Shown here piece by piece: positions 44,866-57,112 of a stretch of DNA of 64,000 nucleotides. Below the pieces are notes generated by a model. That model was given only the letters and a program-made list of their open reading frames with translations, was not told the DNA's origin and did not search any database. Origin of the DNA: Odobenus rosmarus divergens. Its lineage: Eukaryota > Chordata > Mammalia > Carnivora > Odobenidae. How positions within the stretch are numbered: the stretch's first letter is position 1; every line of letters begins with the position of its first letter. The translations under genes were made by a program, and so were the position numbers. Location of the stretch: the NCBI RefSeq assembly GCF_000321225.1, contig NW_004451648.1, positions 485,918 through 549,917 on the forward strand, given 5' to 3'.

Positions 44866-45052
44866 TGTTTTTTAAGACTTTATTTATTTGACAGAGAGAT
44901 AGAGAGCACAAGTAGGTAGAGCAGGCAGAGGGAGAGGGAGAAGCAGGCTCTCCCGCTGAGCAGGGAGCCTGACGCGGGGCTCAATCCCAGGACTCTGGGA
45001 TCATGACCTGAGCCGAAGGCAGACGCTCAACCAACAGCCACTCAGGCGCCCC
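44866..45052 (-). mobile_element. Carnivore SINE (SINEC)
   Basis: Minus-strand copy from ttttttaagactttatttatttg to caggcgcccc, with a 2-3 base deletion in 'caaccaacagcca'. TSD ggggtctttgtt / ggggcttgtt, imperfect. Confidence 0.94.
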
Positions 45053-46299
45053 GGGGCTTGTTAAATGAAACAGAAAAATCCCTGATTTCTTTCTTCCTGT
45101 CTTCATGGTAGCCACATATGGGCCTCTCCATCAGAATTGTCTGAAGTCACTTGGTGGCTTTACCATGGGTAAGGGGACTGATGGCCGATTTTAGGCTCCC
45201 TTCCTCTCAGGGGAGTGTAGATTTCACTTTTTGCTTACCCTCTTCACTCCTCCCCTTTCATCCACATTGGATTCTGTTTACTGCGTGGTCTTAGATGTGA
45301 TGGTGTCGTGTGTCTCTGTGGTGCAAGCACCTGCCCTACTTCTTTCCTTGGAGTTAACTTTGGAGTGCGTGTCAGCCCAGTTTCATTTTTGAAGCAACTC
45401 ACATCTCAAATTCTGCCTTAAGTCACCTTAACCCAATTTAAAGCTTTCTTGTCCTCATAGCTTTTATAGATAAGCAGCATATGTCTTGCCTAGCCATCAA
45501 ATCTAATAAGAGCAGACAGTCTTGTCTCTCTGATGGTTCCTGTGTAATCATCCCCCATCCATGTGTCAGCCGACACAGAACCTTTTGTCAGGTTTGGAAA
45601 GTGAAATTCATGAGTTTAAAAATAGAGGACATCCTCTGTGGAGTTGCAGCCATATGAGAGTTAGACTTTCTTCAAACAGGGACCACACAAAAGCTGGCTG
45701 GCTGATGGCAGCAACACAGGATGAGCTGCAGACTTCTTCAGGGGCCTGTATCTAAGACCACTGGTCCATCTGGCACTGACACCAAGGTCTTGGCCACTGA
45801 TGGGCATATTTCCTGGGCTGAACTTGCCCTTTGCCTGAACTCCTTAAATGCTGTGCTTGTTGCTATTGCTTTAGACTCAAGAGTGTTATAGCTGCACTTT
45901 TTGTGCTTATTGCATTGGCCTCCTTTGGTTCAGATGCCACAGTGGTGTCCTGATAAGAGAAACATTAAGGATGAATAAGCAAAAATAAATAACAAATAAA
46001 TAAAACAGGATAGAAGTCACAGCGTAGCACAATTACCATTAGGTTATTAAGTCCAGAAAGAGGACTTTTTAAGTGTTAAAAATATACTATGTTAGAATGT
46101 TTTGCCAGTTTGTAGCTGACTCTGAATTAGGATAAAGTGAAAACAATAGCAACTAAGCTCTGTTTCCTAGAATGTCAGACCAGCAATTTGAATAATTGGA
46201 AGAACAGACCAGCAATTAAAACTTCTCATTAATAAGTTCAACTTGTAACACATAGTAGATTTATAATACAGGCTTGTTTGAATAATGATGGTGATAATA
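45053..46299. other. No recognised feature
   Basis: About 1.2 kb, no repeat family or coding frame supported. 46120-46280 repeats wording of 44215-44355 ('aataagttc(a/g)actt...acacatagtagat'); see findings. Confidence 0.4.
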
Positions 46300-46455
46300 A
46301 AGGTACTTACAATGTTATAAGCTAAGTGTTTTACATATAACTCCTCCTTAAGGAGGCCCCGAGGAAGGATTTACTATCCCCACTTTATAGATGATAAAAC
46401 TGAAGCTCAGAGAAGTGACTTTTTTGAGGACACACGGCCATTAAGTGCAGACCCT
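46300..46455 (-). mobile_element. MIR fragment
   Basis: 'atccccactttatagatgata', 'aaaactgaagctcagagaag' and 'ggacacacggccattaagtg' are reverse MIR core blocks. Confidence 0.8.
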
Positions 46456-48700
46456 TTATGTATCAGCTAGTGTTTTATCAGGGAAGCAGAGTGACTTCTG
46501 ATGGTGATGTGGACTAAATAACTTATTACAGGGATTAGTTCTTTGTTAATTGTGAAACTTGGTGAAGTCTGAGGGAGGCTGTTGCCTCTGCATCTCTAGC
46601 GATGGGCTTGAAGTCATTGTTGGTAAGTGAAGGGGATTTATTATAAGGATATAGAACTATCTTACGGAACTTGGGGCCCCAGCTAGTACTTGGAATCAGT
46701 AATGGGCAAGTCATTAGGAATCAATGTGCTGGTGCATTCTGTCTGTGTCTGTGTCTTTCTCCCTCTTTTCTTCCCTTATCTCTCCTTCTCTCTCTCAGCA
46801 TGGACTTTTGTCTCTGTTTCTCTGTGAGCATCTGCTATGCCTTCTCTTTCCAAAGGCTGACACTTTTTTCTCTTTTGTGCCTTCAGTGGAAGATCTACAC
46901 TTCTATAGCTACCAAGTGTATAGATTTTATATCAAGTGCCCGACAGAGAATGACTCGGGGCCATGAACCCTAATGTAGATTCTAGGGATACAGAATCCCA
47001 TTGACCCAACTTGGATCAACTGTGACTAGAGAGGAGTACAGTGAAGACAAGGAGGGTCATGGGTGGGCAGCCACTTCCAGAAGTATGTCACAGCTAGGAT
47101 TGTTCTGGTACTACATAAAGAATGAGCTGCAGGAAGTGTTAATGGAAACACGGAAAACAATCAGAACACTATCGTATCTACTCATTTCTTTAATTTAGGT
47201 CAGTGCAACAGTGGTGGAGGTGGACAGAAGTGGTGAGATTTTGGGTACTTCTGAAAGCTGATTTGACTTGCTTCTGTAGCAGTCTCCTGAAACTGATCAG
47301 GTGAGAGGGTTAAGATTTTACTTTTAAAGCCAATGTATTCATTTCCAATGAAGGGTTACATTGTATCTGGATAGTCATGGTTTTCAGATAATGGTAGAGT
47401 AGTTATAGAGATATAATCTGACTTCCACTTTCTGAATTCGTGAAAAGAAAACTGAAGATCAGAGAGATCAAGGGATTATGAAATATCTCTTTTTAAATTT
47501 AATTATATTTTTAGCCATAATCTCTCATCCAAATTGCACAGATCTTTTAAGAATGTATTTTGAAAAGGAACTCAGTGATCAGAACTACACTTGACAGATT
47601 GGGTTAATCTTCACTTTTTCAAGTGAATTGGGATTAAACTAAATTATTCTCACTGTAACTTAAAATAACTACTTTCTCTACCAAAAAGAACAAGTATTTA
47701 AGTTGACAATCTCATGGTTCTGATTCTGCAGATGTCTCTAGTTTGAACATACGGTGATTGTACTTACCACCTGTGCTGAAATTCTTGCAAACACTGGGGA
47801 TTTGAGACCAAATGTCAGCTCCAAGTTTGATATTTATTGGCTTCAGTAACTCTTCCTCATAACCTTCTCTCAACCTTAAAATAGTTTAAGATTATTGTAT
47901 TTGTCTGAGTGTTAGTAAGGAAAGTTATTACACTGTGGTGGAGAATGGTATTTGAGCAATTGTGATGACTTGTTTCGATTCTGGAATATTATACTTTTCT
48001 TTGTCATCTTGGGGCTTTCTAAGCCACTAACTCCTCTCCTTAATGTATTGTAATAAGTATTTTTTTTGTATTTTGTTATTTTCATTTTTATAATTTCATC
48101 ATCTTATGTGAGTTTAAAGTCATTTACAAAAAGGAAAAGAGTAAAAGATTCTCCTTAGGCTCCAACACATTTAACTTGTAGTACTGAAATACTTTTATGC
48201 TGTTCTTATTTTATTGCATCTATTAATATTTATGTACAGTTAAATTCCCTTATAATATTTTCCAAGAGACCAAGCTTTAATAGTATAGGCAGAACAATGT
48301 GAAATGTATAATACAGTGGATGTGGAGGCAATTTACAATAGTTAGCCTGCAGGTAAGACACTTCTTAGCATAATACATCAGAAGAAATATATCTCATCTT
48401 ATTCCATAGCCTTGAAACAGCCACCATAACAAGGCAGGTTGAAAAAAAATGGTTACTATATAAACTTTAAAGAGAAGGTGGAATAGAATTAATAGAATCA
48501 GGGCTGAAATGGAGTACATTGATTTGATGTTTCTGGACTCATTTTGGTCATATGTGAAAAATTTTTGTATCTGATCAAAGGGATATACATAGATACATTC
48601 CAATTAGTTGAGTTTTTTTTGGTTTCTCTTTCATAAATGTTGAATATGAGTTGTAGACATACTAAACAGTTTGTCCAAAGTGGTTTAGCAGTGAACCACT
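46456..48700. other. Mostly unassigned
   Basis: 46460-46690 ('gtttatcagggaagcagag'-like start, 'acttattacagggattag') may be a decayed LTR. 46740-46880 is pyrimidine-rich. 47200-48700 is AT-rich and featureless. The 100-codon frame at 46671 is low-complexity. Confidence 0.35.
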
Positions 48701-48716
48701 AAAAGAACTAGTATTA

Positions 48717-48938
48717 TTTTATTTTTTAAAAAAGATTGTATTTATTTATTTATTTGAGAGAGAGAGAGTGCACGTGAGTGACGGGGAGGGGCAGAGAGAG
48801 AGAAGGAGATAATCTCGAGAAGACTCCATGCTGAGCGTGGAGCCCCACGCAGGGCTCCATCTCACAACCCTGAGATCATGACCTGAGCTGAGATCAAGAG
48901 TTGGACGCTTAACTGACTGAGCCACACCCAGGTGCCCC
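48717..48938 (-). mobile_element. Older carnivore SINE (SINEC)
   Basis: Full-length minus-strand copy with an extra 'ac' in the head (gagccacacccaggtgcccc). TSD aaaagaactagtatta (48701-48716) / aaaaggaactagtatta (48939-48955), one inserted base. Confidence 0.97.
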
Positions 48939-48964
48939 AAAAGGAACTAGTATTAAGAACAAAG

Positions 48965-49130
48965 TGTTATGTCCTAACCCTTAGCTTTGCCATTATGTAT
49001 TTGTACTGCTGTAGGCCAAGTGACTTTGGCCCATGCAGGTACTCAGTAAATACTTGTTGATTGATTGAAACACTGAGCCACAGTTTTCTCATCTCTAAAA
49101 CTGGAATAATAAAACCTACCCAGAGAGCGG
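48965..49130 (+). mobile_element. Possible MIR fragment
   Basis: 'ggccaagtgactttggccc', 'ccacagttttctcatctctaaaactgg' style core and 'aataataaaacctaccc', with an unusual internal segment 'actcagtaaatacttgttg'. Confidence 0.5.
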
Positions 49131-50964
49131 GAAAACTTATGATCTACATGAAGGTAGTTGGAAAAGTTTCACAAGAGGGCAAATGAGTCATTTAGGGATT
49201 TAGAATTTTGGTTCTAGAGCTCACTTGCCATGCTATTTTAAAGCAGAATGTACAACAGGAGAGGATGTGTCCACTCGTGGTTATTAGTCAATATGTGGTT
49301 GTAAAAGAAGATTATTGAAGGCATCGAGAAAGTTATGGAAAGGGAGAGAGGCCATGCAGAAAATGAAGGAAGAGCAGAGGGTGACATGAGCAAAGGCTGA
49401 CAAGATGCAAGGCCACTGCCCTCTCTCTGCAGCGGGAGTCAGGGGGTAGCCTTGCCCCTTTGCTTTTGAGTTTTGTGGTGCTCCGCTTTCGCGTCTGCTT
49501 TTAACTTGAACATTTTTCTAAGGCAAGCCATCATGTCATCCCAGTGAGGTTGTGGGTTCGCTGGTCGGTTAGAGTGCTGCCTTCATATCTCATTGCCGGC
49601 ATATGGTCTATGGTGAATAACCCTTCCATTATTTGCACAGCTGTTGAGTAATATTACGTTAAAACATTACATGCACAATTATGTTCAATTATATAAAATG
49701 AATCTATTTTACCTAATGCTTATTCTCTAGGGTTTGTGCATCTTTAGTTACAGGAAGTTTAGTACAGAGTAGCAGATGGTACAACACAGTGTTTGTCAGC
49801 TAATAAATTTAAATGTCATGGCAGGCTACATTTTTTAGCATATATATCTATATATTTTAGTCAAATGCTTCAGCTTGCTTTTGAAGTAGAGGAGCAACTG
49901 TACGAAACTTCATGCGTTTGTATCTTTTCTCGGTGGGATGATGTGATTGTGGGGCAGGAGGGCAGGTGGCATTAAGCCATAGCATTTTCTTTGTACTTTG
50001 GCCTCTCTGTCTTCCCCAAGGACACCACCTGTCGGAGGCACTCCTGTGACATTGCTGTCTGTCCTTTCTCTAAGACTGCTTTTCTAGTTCCCGGTTCTTG
50101 CCACATGATAGTGATGCTGCTGTCACATCTCTCCTTCAGCCCCGGTTCCCTGTGCTGGCCCGGCTGGCTGTAGGCTGCTCTTCTTGCACTGATTCTAGCA
50201 AACCCTTCAGTGGTGCACTGATAGCCCTGCATATTCAATCGGCATCCTGTCACTTTTGCCATGTTCTTCCTGTTCCGTTGGCTCAGGCTTTGGTCGGGGG
50301 AGGCAGGTGTTTATCTTTGATATCCAGACTAGGGGATGGTAGAGATGGTCCTGCTTGCACTGAGACTGCAGAACGCCTTTCCTCTGGTCCGTTCCCCCTG
50401 CCTTCTGCCCTGAATGGAAGTACTTCTCACTTCCAGCCTGCTTTTCTGGGAACTCAGTATTCTTCTTACACTTTTCAGGCCACCCATCTGTTTTGAAACT
50501 GTCTGGCCAATGGGACTCAGACTTCATTTCTTTGAGACTCAGGGTTCACCTTTTACTTGGACCTTAAACTTCCAGGAGAACAGCATGCTTTTGAAATTGT
50601 CTTGCTTTCAGCCTTCAGATTTGGCAGATCTCTCTTCATTTCTGACTACATGGACCACAAGGTTTCCAGGCTCACATTGCCTTTGAAGTGCACCAGAGGA
50701 TACCAGAGAAGCTCAGGTTTGCGCTGTAATCAATAATAATATGTCTGAACCCCAAGCTGTGCTAGGCAGTCTGCCTGCCTTGCAAGTCAAGCTCTGTTCT
50801 CTCTCCCATCCCTGAGACCCTCTCGGAGCATCTTCATTGTGGGAATCACGGCACATGAAGACGTTTACTCCACCTGCCCCCACTCCTTTAAACTACATCT
50901 GTTCTGCTTTATGGGTTATAAACAAAGCTCCATGGCGGGGGTTGGGGGGAGGTGAGGGGAGGCA
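49131..50964. other. Unassigned, moderately GC-rich in 49980-50720
   Basis: The frames here (132 and 106 codons on opposite strands over the same bases) are products of balanced composition. A decayed LTR or unique sequence is possible. Nothing identified. Confidence 0.4.
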
Positions 50965-51190
50965 GGACAGTGGGATGATTAAGAGCCCAGATTTTGGTGG
51001 CAGAGGTTAGTTCTCTAACCTCACTGAGGTTTTTCCTGTTTCCTAGCCTTGGTTTTCCCACTTAGAAAACATGGATAATAAATCTGCCTCAGAGAAATGT
51101 TGCAGAAATTAAATAAGCTAAATAATTTCAAGTACTTACCATAGTGCCTGACACAGAGTAAACAAAGAAATAAACAGTAGTTACTATTTC
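50965..51190 (+). mobile_element. MIR SINE
   Basis: 'gattaagagcccagattttgg', 'ccttggttttcccacttagaaaac' style core, 'aataaatctgcctcagagaa', 'catagtgcctgacacagag'. Confidence 0.8.
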
Positions 51191-51419
51191 TTATAATGAG
51201 GTGAAATTAATTGGGAATCAGAATTTATTCTTCTGCTAAATCAGTATATTAAGTTAATAATGCTAACCAACATTTACTGAGCATGTGTATGTGGCCCTAC
51301 TCTTGTGATACCTTCATTCTTCTGTCGAGTTTATATCTAGAATTTTTGCACTTACCTCATGAGTTGACTTCAGTGGACTTCTGGTAAATGAATCCCACTG
51401 TGTAGGTTGAGGGGAGTAC

Positions 51420-51570
51420 TGATCCCAAGTTCAAATGGGACTCTGGCACTTCTTCTTGCATGGTTTTAACAACTCACTCGTCCTATGGTTTGGTTTTCTT
51501 ATTTGCTAATGGTGAAATTAATACCTTCCTTGGAGTGAGACGGTAAAACTGAAAATGTTTAATACATGGT
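51420..51570 (+). mobile_element. MIR fragment
   Basis: 'gttcaaatgggactctggcac', 'caactcactcgtcctatgg' and 'tggtgaaattaatacctt' follow MIR order, diverged. Confidence 0.5.
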
Positions 51571-51786
51571 AGGGAGAAATACTGCTTTGCCCACCCCACC
51601 CATTCCTTCCTCCATTCCTTCCTCCTTTACGTCCTCAGTTCCTTTTCTATGCAAACTGACTTCTAAATTTCTGAAGTTCCTCAAATAGTGCTATAAGTTT
51701 TTAGACTGTAAGTGGAAATTCCATACACTTTCAGTTAAAGGGATCAATGTCTATATAACACAAGGAGGATTAAACCTCATGCTCAG

Positions 51787-51973
51787 GGGTGCCTGGGTGG
51801 CTCAGATGGTTAAGCGTCTGCCTTCAGCTCAGGTCGTGATCCCAGGGCCCTGGGATCGAGCTCTGCATCGGGCTCCCCGCTCCGCGGGGAGTCTGCTTCT
51901 CCCCCTGCTCATGCTCTCTCTATCTCTGTGTCTCGAATGAAGAAATAAAAAAATCTTTAAAAAAAAGCCCACA
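51787..51973 (+). mobile_element. Carnivore SINE (SINEC)
   Basis: Plus-strand copy with 'ttaagcgtctgccttcagc' and a reduced CT tract. Perfect 15-bp TSD aaacctcatgctcag (51772-51786 and 51974-51988). Confidence 0.97.
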
Positions 51974-51988
51974 AAACCTCATGCTCAG

Positions 51989-53030
51989 AGAGAGCAGAGA
52001 TTTGACCTTGACCTTTTGTCTCTGTCCAGTGAGTAGTGCTTGTGAGCTAAATGCTCAAGGGTGGTAGTAAATGCCCAAAGGGAGATTGCCTTTTTTTTTT
52101 TTTAATTAAACCTGCATTTGCATCTTCTTACTCTGCTCCCAGGTCCTAGCATATGCATTTCTGTATGTTATTTTTAATATGGATAAATGAAAATAAAAAA
52201 TAGATAACTATCAGGTTCTCTTTCTTTTTTCTTTTTTTAATCAGCCTGAGTAGCTGTAGTCCAGAGGTTTGAAGGTTAGGTGATATGTTGCCCATGACGT
52301 AGAATCATCTAGAAGTCTACTTTGACTTTTGCCTCATCCTGAGTACTGCCTAAGCACTGACTTGTGTTTGGAGCTGACAAACATCTACGCCCACATCACC
52401 AAGCTTTTGATTTTGTGAGAGTCCATCAGCTAGAATAGGGTGGTAGAATATTTGTGGTGAATCTCAGCTCAGGTGACCTTGATGTTTTCAGCCAGCTCTC
52501 CAGGGCTGTCAGCTTCCTGGGACTTCTGGCATCTGGTAAGCATTGCTAGTTTATGGTTGCTTCAGCTGCACGTGAACCTACGTTTATTAAATAGAAACCT
52601 CATATTCAAACTTAGCAGTTTTGCCAAAGGAAGGCAAGCCATTTCTTTTTCCTGGCTGGGGACTCGGGAGGATATTAATCTTTCTATTATTGTTCCTCTC
52701 AGACCTCTCTTGCTTTCTGTTTTTAATGAGAGTTTGAATAATACTTTCAGTCTCCTCCCGTTTCCTTTGGAAAAGATTCATTCCCCCCTCTCACCCCCCG
52801 GGATTAAGACTATGAATAAGTAGTGATGGGGGAGGCCTTGGGACTTGGAGCTGGGGAAGTTAGAAAGGGAGGAGCTACATGTCAGTTCACTAGGAGCCTG
52901 GTGAGGTGATGGGACTGACAGGGCAATTGGACAGGGATACTTGGTTTGGACCAAGAAGGAGAGGAATCTAACGCTAGTGGGAAAGAAGCACTGGCAGCAT
53001 GAGAAGTGAGGACAAGAGAGACCCAGACCC
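51989..53030. other. No recognised feature
   Basis: Poly-T runs at 52090 and 52227. The 116-codon frame at 52473 shows no protein-like features. Confidence 0.45.
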
Positions 53031-53125
53031 AGACAAGACCGCCTTCGGAGCGCCAGTCTCGGAGGTGCAGCCTCTGACCGGAGGGACTGGGTGCTGCCTT
53101 CCTGATGTTGCGTCATAGAGAGGAA
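53031..53125 (+). other. CpG-dense patch with a 39-codon ORF
   Basis: Six CpGs fall in about 80 bases (53040-53115), against roughly one per 100 nearby, with a CRE-like half site tgcgtca. A small ORF runs from an ATG at 52999 to a TAG at 53116, unrecognised. Could be a promoter fragment, exon or chance. Confidence 0.2.
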
Positions 53126-53244
53126 GTGTAGAAATGACCCATGGGGTGTAATGTTGAGAGGACATTACCTGGCATCAGTAAGGATGGGAAGAGCACTGAG
53201 GGAAATTATTTGAAAATGCCTTGATATAGAGCTTAGGTTTGAAT

Positions 53245-53985
53245 CTTTGGTTGCTACTTTGGAGAAAGAAATAGTTCTTTTCCTCTGTTTTAAGAGTTCA
53301 CAGACATCCTCCCAGCAATGTTCTTATAAATTGCAGTGGCAGGGGACAAGAATATCACCTGATTGGAAAAGGATAGTACAAACTATTTTAAGAGCCATAA
53401 AAGGTTTATGCTTTGACACAGGGATTTCCCTCCGGGGAATTTCTCTTAAAGAAATAATCCGATAAAGGGACAAAGCTTTATGCGCTATGATATTCACTAC
53501 AGCATTGTCTATTTTGGAGAAAATCTGAGAATTGCCTAAAAGTCCAGTACGAGGAAAACATGAAATAAGCTCATCAAGTCAATGGACTGTCCTGAAACCC
53601 TTAGGAGTTATAATTGAGGACTTTGTAGCAATAGTGGAAAAAATATTTGTAACAGAAAAAGAAATCTAATAGGGTATTTTTTTTTAAAGATTTTATTTAT
53701 TTATTTGACAGAGAGAGACACAGCGAGAGAGGGAACACAAGCAGGGGGAGTAGAAGAGGGAGAAGCAGGCTTCCCGCTGAGCAGGGAGCCCGATGTGGAA
53801 CTCCATCCCAGGACCCTGGGATCATGACCTGAGCCGAAGGCAGACGCCCAACGACTGAGCCACCCAGGCGCCCCTCTAATAGAGGGTATTACAGCTGTGT
53901 CCAATTGTGTAGCATTTGTTATTCATGTAGAGGCCAGGATCAGAAAAACTAAAGTAGCAACTTTGTGAGTGTGATGGGAATGTAG
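53245..53985 (+). mobile_element. Old L1/HAL1-type 3' remnant
   Basis: 'ctttgacacagggatttccc', 'cttaaagaaataatccgata', 'cactacagcattgtctatttt', 'gcctaaaagtccagtacgag' and, beyond the SINE, 'atgggaatgtaggtgattttc' follow the end of an old L1-like ORF2 and its 3' UTR. Interrupted by the SINE at 53679. No intact frame. Confidence 0.65.
53679..53874 (-). mobile_element. Carnivore SINE (SINEC)
   Basis: Full-length, little-diverged minus-strand copy. TSD tctaatagggtatt (53665-53678) / tctaatagagggtatt (53875-53890), with a two-base indel. Confidence 0.97.
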
Positions 53986-54038
53986 GTGATTTTCTGTTTC
54001 CTGTTTCTAGTGTTTTTAATGGCTGTGCAACTAGAGAA

Positions 54039-54064
54039 TTTTTGTTTTGTTTTGTTTTGTTTTG
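54039..54064 (+). repeat. (TTTTG)5 microsatellite
   Basis: Five tandem TTTTG units after an L1-type remnant; possibly its decayed tail. Confidence 0.93.
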
Positions 54065-55798
54065 ACCATGCTAAGGAGAAATAGGGGTTGGATATGTGGG
54101 TAAAAGCTTTTAGTGATTCTTGCTCCTTGATCTGGGCAAACTAACTGAGATTTTGTTTAATCTGTTCAGCAACTCCTGTTTTTTTCTTTCTTTTTTTTTT
54201 TTTTAAAGAGGCTGGAGCCAGTTATTGGGGGGATTTCCAGAGAGTTAGAAACAAAACCTCTTGGAAAGTGAAGCAAACATTTGTGTTTAAATGCAGTTGC
54301 AGCAAAAGGACACTGCATGTGGGTCAAGGAGCAATTTTCCAGAGGGAAAATTTGTTCTTGTTCTTGGAGATGTCAGTGAGAATACCACAGTCTGCTAGAC
54401 GTCAGCTTTATCTGGGGACAGTATAATGGATAAGGTTGGAATGTTTGACCTTGAATGTCCTTGCGAATGCACTGAGACTGAAGGCTAACTCCGGTTGATG
54501 TAAGTGGAGATTCCTCTAGAGATTTAACAAATCTAGTTATCCCAGTTAGTGGGGAGTCATGGTCAGATGTATCTCTGAGCTGAAAGATTCCACCAGCTCA
54601 GGGACAAGAGCAGGTCTTAAAGGAACCTATCTAGGAAAGGCTGGTTCCCTGTCTGACCAGGAAATGTTATCCACAGTAGAAGCAACTAGAAGGAAAGGAG
54701 GTGAGAGGAGGTGAGAGAAGCTTTCCTGGAACAATGGTCACTTTCAGTGAAGGAAGTATAAGAGGGGAGGGACAGAGTTGATCCATGTGTAGGTAGAAGG
54801 ATTTGGTAAGAACCCAGACCCTTCTGTGGGTGTGGGGTGAACTGAAGCATGGCAGTGGTAGGGTGGGCTATTGCAATTATTGTATTTCCTGAGGACACAA
54901 AATATACTTGAGGCAACACAGAACCTATGAGAAGCCAGGGCCTGACATCTGCGAGCTGCTCCTCAGGGTCGCCCATATCAGAAGTCTTTACTTATACACA
55001 GCCTGCACACAGATGAATGTACCTTCATTTAAATGGATCCCTCCCCCTTTATGCGGTTCACTGTGTGTGCCCATTAGGGGAACAAAGAAGAGGGAGTAAT
55101 TAGAGATCATCTATTTTAACAGTTTAACACCTTCATTTTTTAAAAGAGACTGAAGTTTAGTAAAAGAAAAACAAAACAAAACAAAAAAATGTTGTGCTGT
55201 GTTGGATTCCAGGAAAGTGAATCCTCAACTCCTAGCCCAGTGGCTGCTTGCCTCTGTCAGACTTTGGTGCCAGCCTGACAGCCACCAGTAGGAACTGGCA
55301 TCTCTAGTGTTTTCTGATTAGAAATGTGGTTTCGGGAAGACTGGCCAGAGGTCTAATGTCCTGGGATATGATTCGACTAGAGTTTGGGACAGAATGAGAC
55401 GTGGAGATCTGTATTATCTGAGATGAAGCACAGTACAAGTGTGGGAGGCAGCCGAGTGACCTGGGGAGAAGGGGTGATAGAGGAATTGGGGGTGGTGAAT
55501 GGGGATGAGGGTGTCATGGAATCAGGGCCCTACTGGGAGCATGAAGACTGAAATACTGCTGGCTGAGGTATAGGGAAAGTGGAATTGGAAGTAATAAGCA
55601 AGCATCCCTATCAGTGGTGCAGCAAGATTGTGGCCCAGGCGGTCTGGCTTATAATCCCGAAGACTCTCCCCTTTCATCTGAGCTCCTAGGGCTTGGGGTT
55701 CCTTTGGGACCTGAGGTGATGGACACTGGTCTTCAGAAATAGGGCTTGGCCTCCTTTGACTCCTTTAAGGAAGACTCCTCTCCTCTCTTTTCCTCCCC
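54065..55798. other. No recognised feature
   Basis: Contains a T-rich tract at 54178-54204 and an (AAAAC)n tract at 55165-55187. No gene or clear repeat. Confidence 0.45.
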
Positions 55799-55840
55799 AC
55801 TCCTCTTTCTTTTTTCTTTCTTCTTTCTTCTTTTTTATTC
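55799..55840 (+). repeat. Polypyrimidine tract
   Basis: About 40 bases of C and T only (ctctttcttttttctttctt ...). The lysine-rich minus frames here are its translation. Confidence 0.9.
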
Positions 55841-56618
55841 TTAGCCATGCCCCCATTTGTTCTTCTGGTAGATACAATCACAGACGGGACCAGGACCAAC
55901 TGTAGGCAGGAGGCCAGAGTGAGTGGAGGGGAGAGGAGGAGGCCTTCTGTGGGGAGTGTAGGGCCAGGAAACATGGGCCATACATGGCTGGATTTCCATA
56001 CCCTGAGCTAGGCCATGGGATCACACCATGAAAAGGTGAACTGTAGGCTTGGTGAGAGTCTCAGAAAGCCTGGAGGAGTGAAAGGAAGCTAAAGGCCAGG
56101 CTTTGGTTAGGGCAGTACTGAGATGGCTGTTGGCACAGTGTGCAGCGGCAGGTTCTGGGAAGCTCATTTGGACAGCAGGAGAGAGAAAGCGGAATGTATT
56201 CATGAAAGGAGAACAGCTTCTGGTGCTTAGCACAAAGAGCCTCGTGTGCCTTGAGGAAGCACTCAGACTTTGCTGGGGAGTCAGCGTGGCCCACTGTGGC
56301 ATCAGCCTGCTGAGTGGGATGAGCAGCGGATTGGTATGCCTAGAACAGAGGCATAGGAAAGCTAGAAGCAGATGATGCTGGGAGGAGCCTTGGCAAAAAA
56401 GCAGGTGGGAAATCTGAGGGCCTGACCTGAGGCCGAGAAAGAGTGGACAGAGAGGCAGGTGTGGTAAAGGGGAAGGGAGGTCTGTTCCAGGATGAAGGAA
56501 GGGAAACTTGGGGATCATTCTCCTCTGGGATGAAGATTTCCTCCAAAGTAATTTGTTCATAAGAAACCAAAAAGTGTTGATGAATAAATGTTCTCCCTCT
56601 TCCAAACAAAAGTTCCAG
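55841..56618. other. Unassigned, relatively GC-rich
   Basis: Contains most of the window's longest frame (228 codons, minus, 56021-56707), which is compositionally biased (Ser/Leu/Pro-rich) and unrecognised; I do not call it a gene. Confidence 0.4.
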
Positions 56619-56829
56619 ACAATTGAGAAAACAGACAAGGAAGGAAAGCAGAAGCAACAGGAGAAGGAACTGTCACTTGTAAACAAAACCCGAGTCTTCA
56701 GTGACAAAGCCCCTCTGGGGTTACGACCACCTCTACTGAGATCTCAGGCCAGTGGTGTAGCACAAAGTCCCCTTCCCTTAATAAACCAGGCAAAATCTAA
56801 GATTAGGGTGCCTTTGAGATTTAATGAAG
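56619..56829 (+). other. Candidate coding exon A
   Basis: Acceptor ...ctccctcttccaaacaaaagttccag and donor tttaatgaag|gtgagt bound 211 bp that is open in one frame (70 complete codons plus one base, phase 0 in, phase 1 out). The translation has a charged Lys/Glu/Gln-rich start and a basic end; I do not recognise it. A second AG lies six bases upstream of the chosen acceptor. The opposite strand is also partly open, which argues for chance. Confidence 0.22.
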
Positions 56830-57072
56830 GTGAGTGGGAAACAAAAGGTAAATAAACATATAGTAATATGTAATCAGAGAGTCTGGTGTACAAGATATGC
56901 CTGCCTGCTGGGGACACAGAATCAATCACCTCAACTCCATGATGTCCAGATCTGAGAGGAGACCCAGAGGAAAAAAGTGGTTAGTCCTTCTGAAGATAAC
57001 CTATGACCTCACTTCTAGCACCCACCTCTTCCTCAGGGACTGACATGCAGAATAACAATTTCCTACTAGGGT
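56830..57072. other. No recognised feature
   Basis: Would be intron if exon A is real. Nothing identified. Confidence 0.4.
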
Positions 57073-57112
57073 GATAGATAGATAGGTAGGTAGATAGATA
57101 GACAGACAGATA
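57073..57112 (+). repeat. (GATA/GGTA/GACA)n microsatellite
   Basis: About ten tetranucleotide units of GATA with GGTA and GACA variants. Probably length-variable. Confidence 0.93.

Noticed and set aside
49540..49620. Possible tRNA-like fragment (ggtcggttagagtgctgcc)
   Set aside because: Too short, with no matching arms or SINE tail.
49980..50720. Overlapping 132- and 106-codon frames on opposite strands as a gene
   Set aside because: Mutually antisense over the same bases, no recognisable domain and no clear splice structure.
56021..56707. The longest open frame in the window (228 codons, minus strand)
   Set aside because: Ser/Leu/Pro-rich without domains, unrecognised, and other frames on both strands are open over the same bases. 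This fits GC-rich composition rather than a gene.
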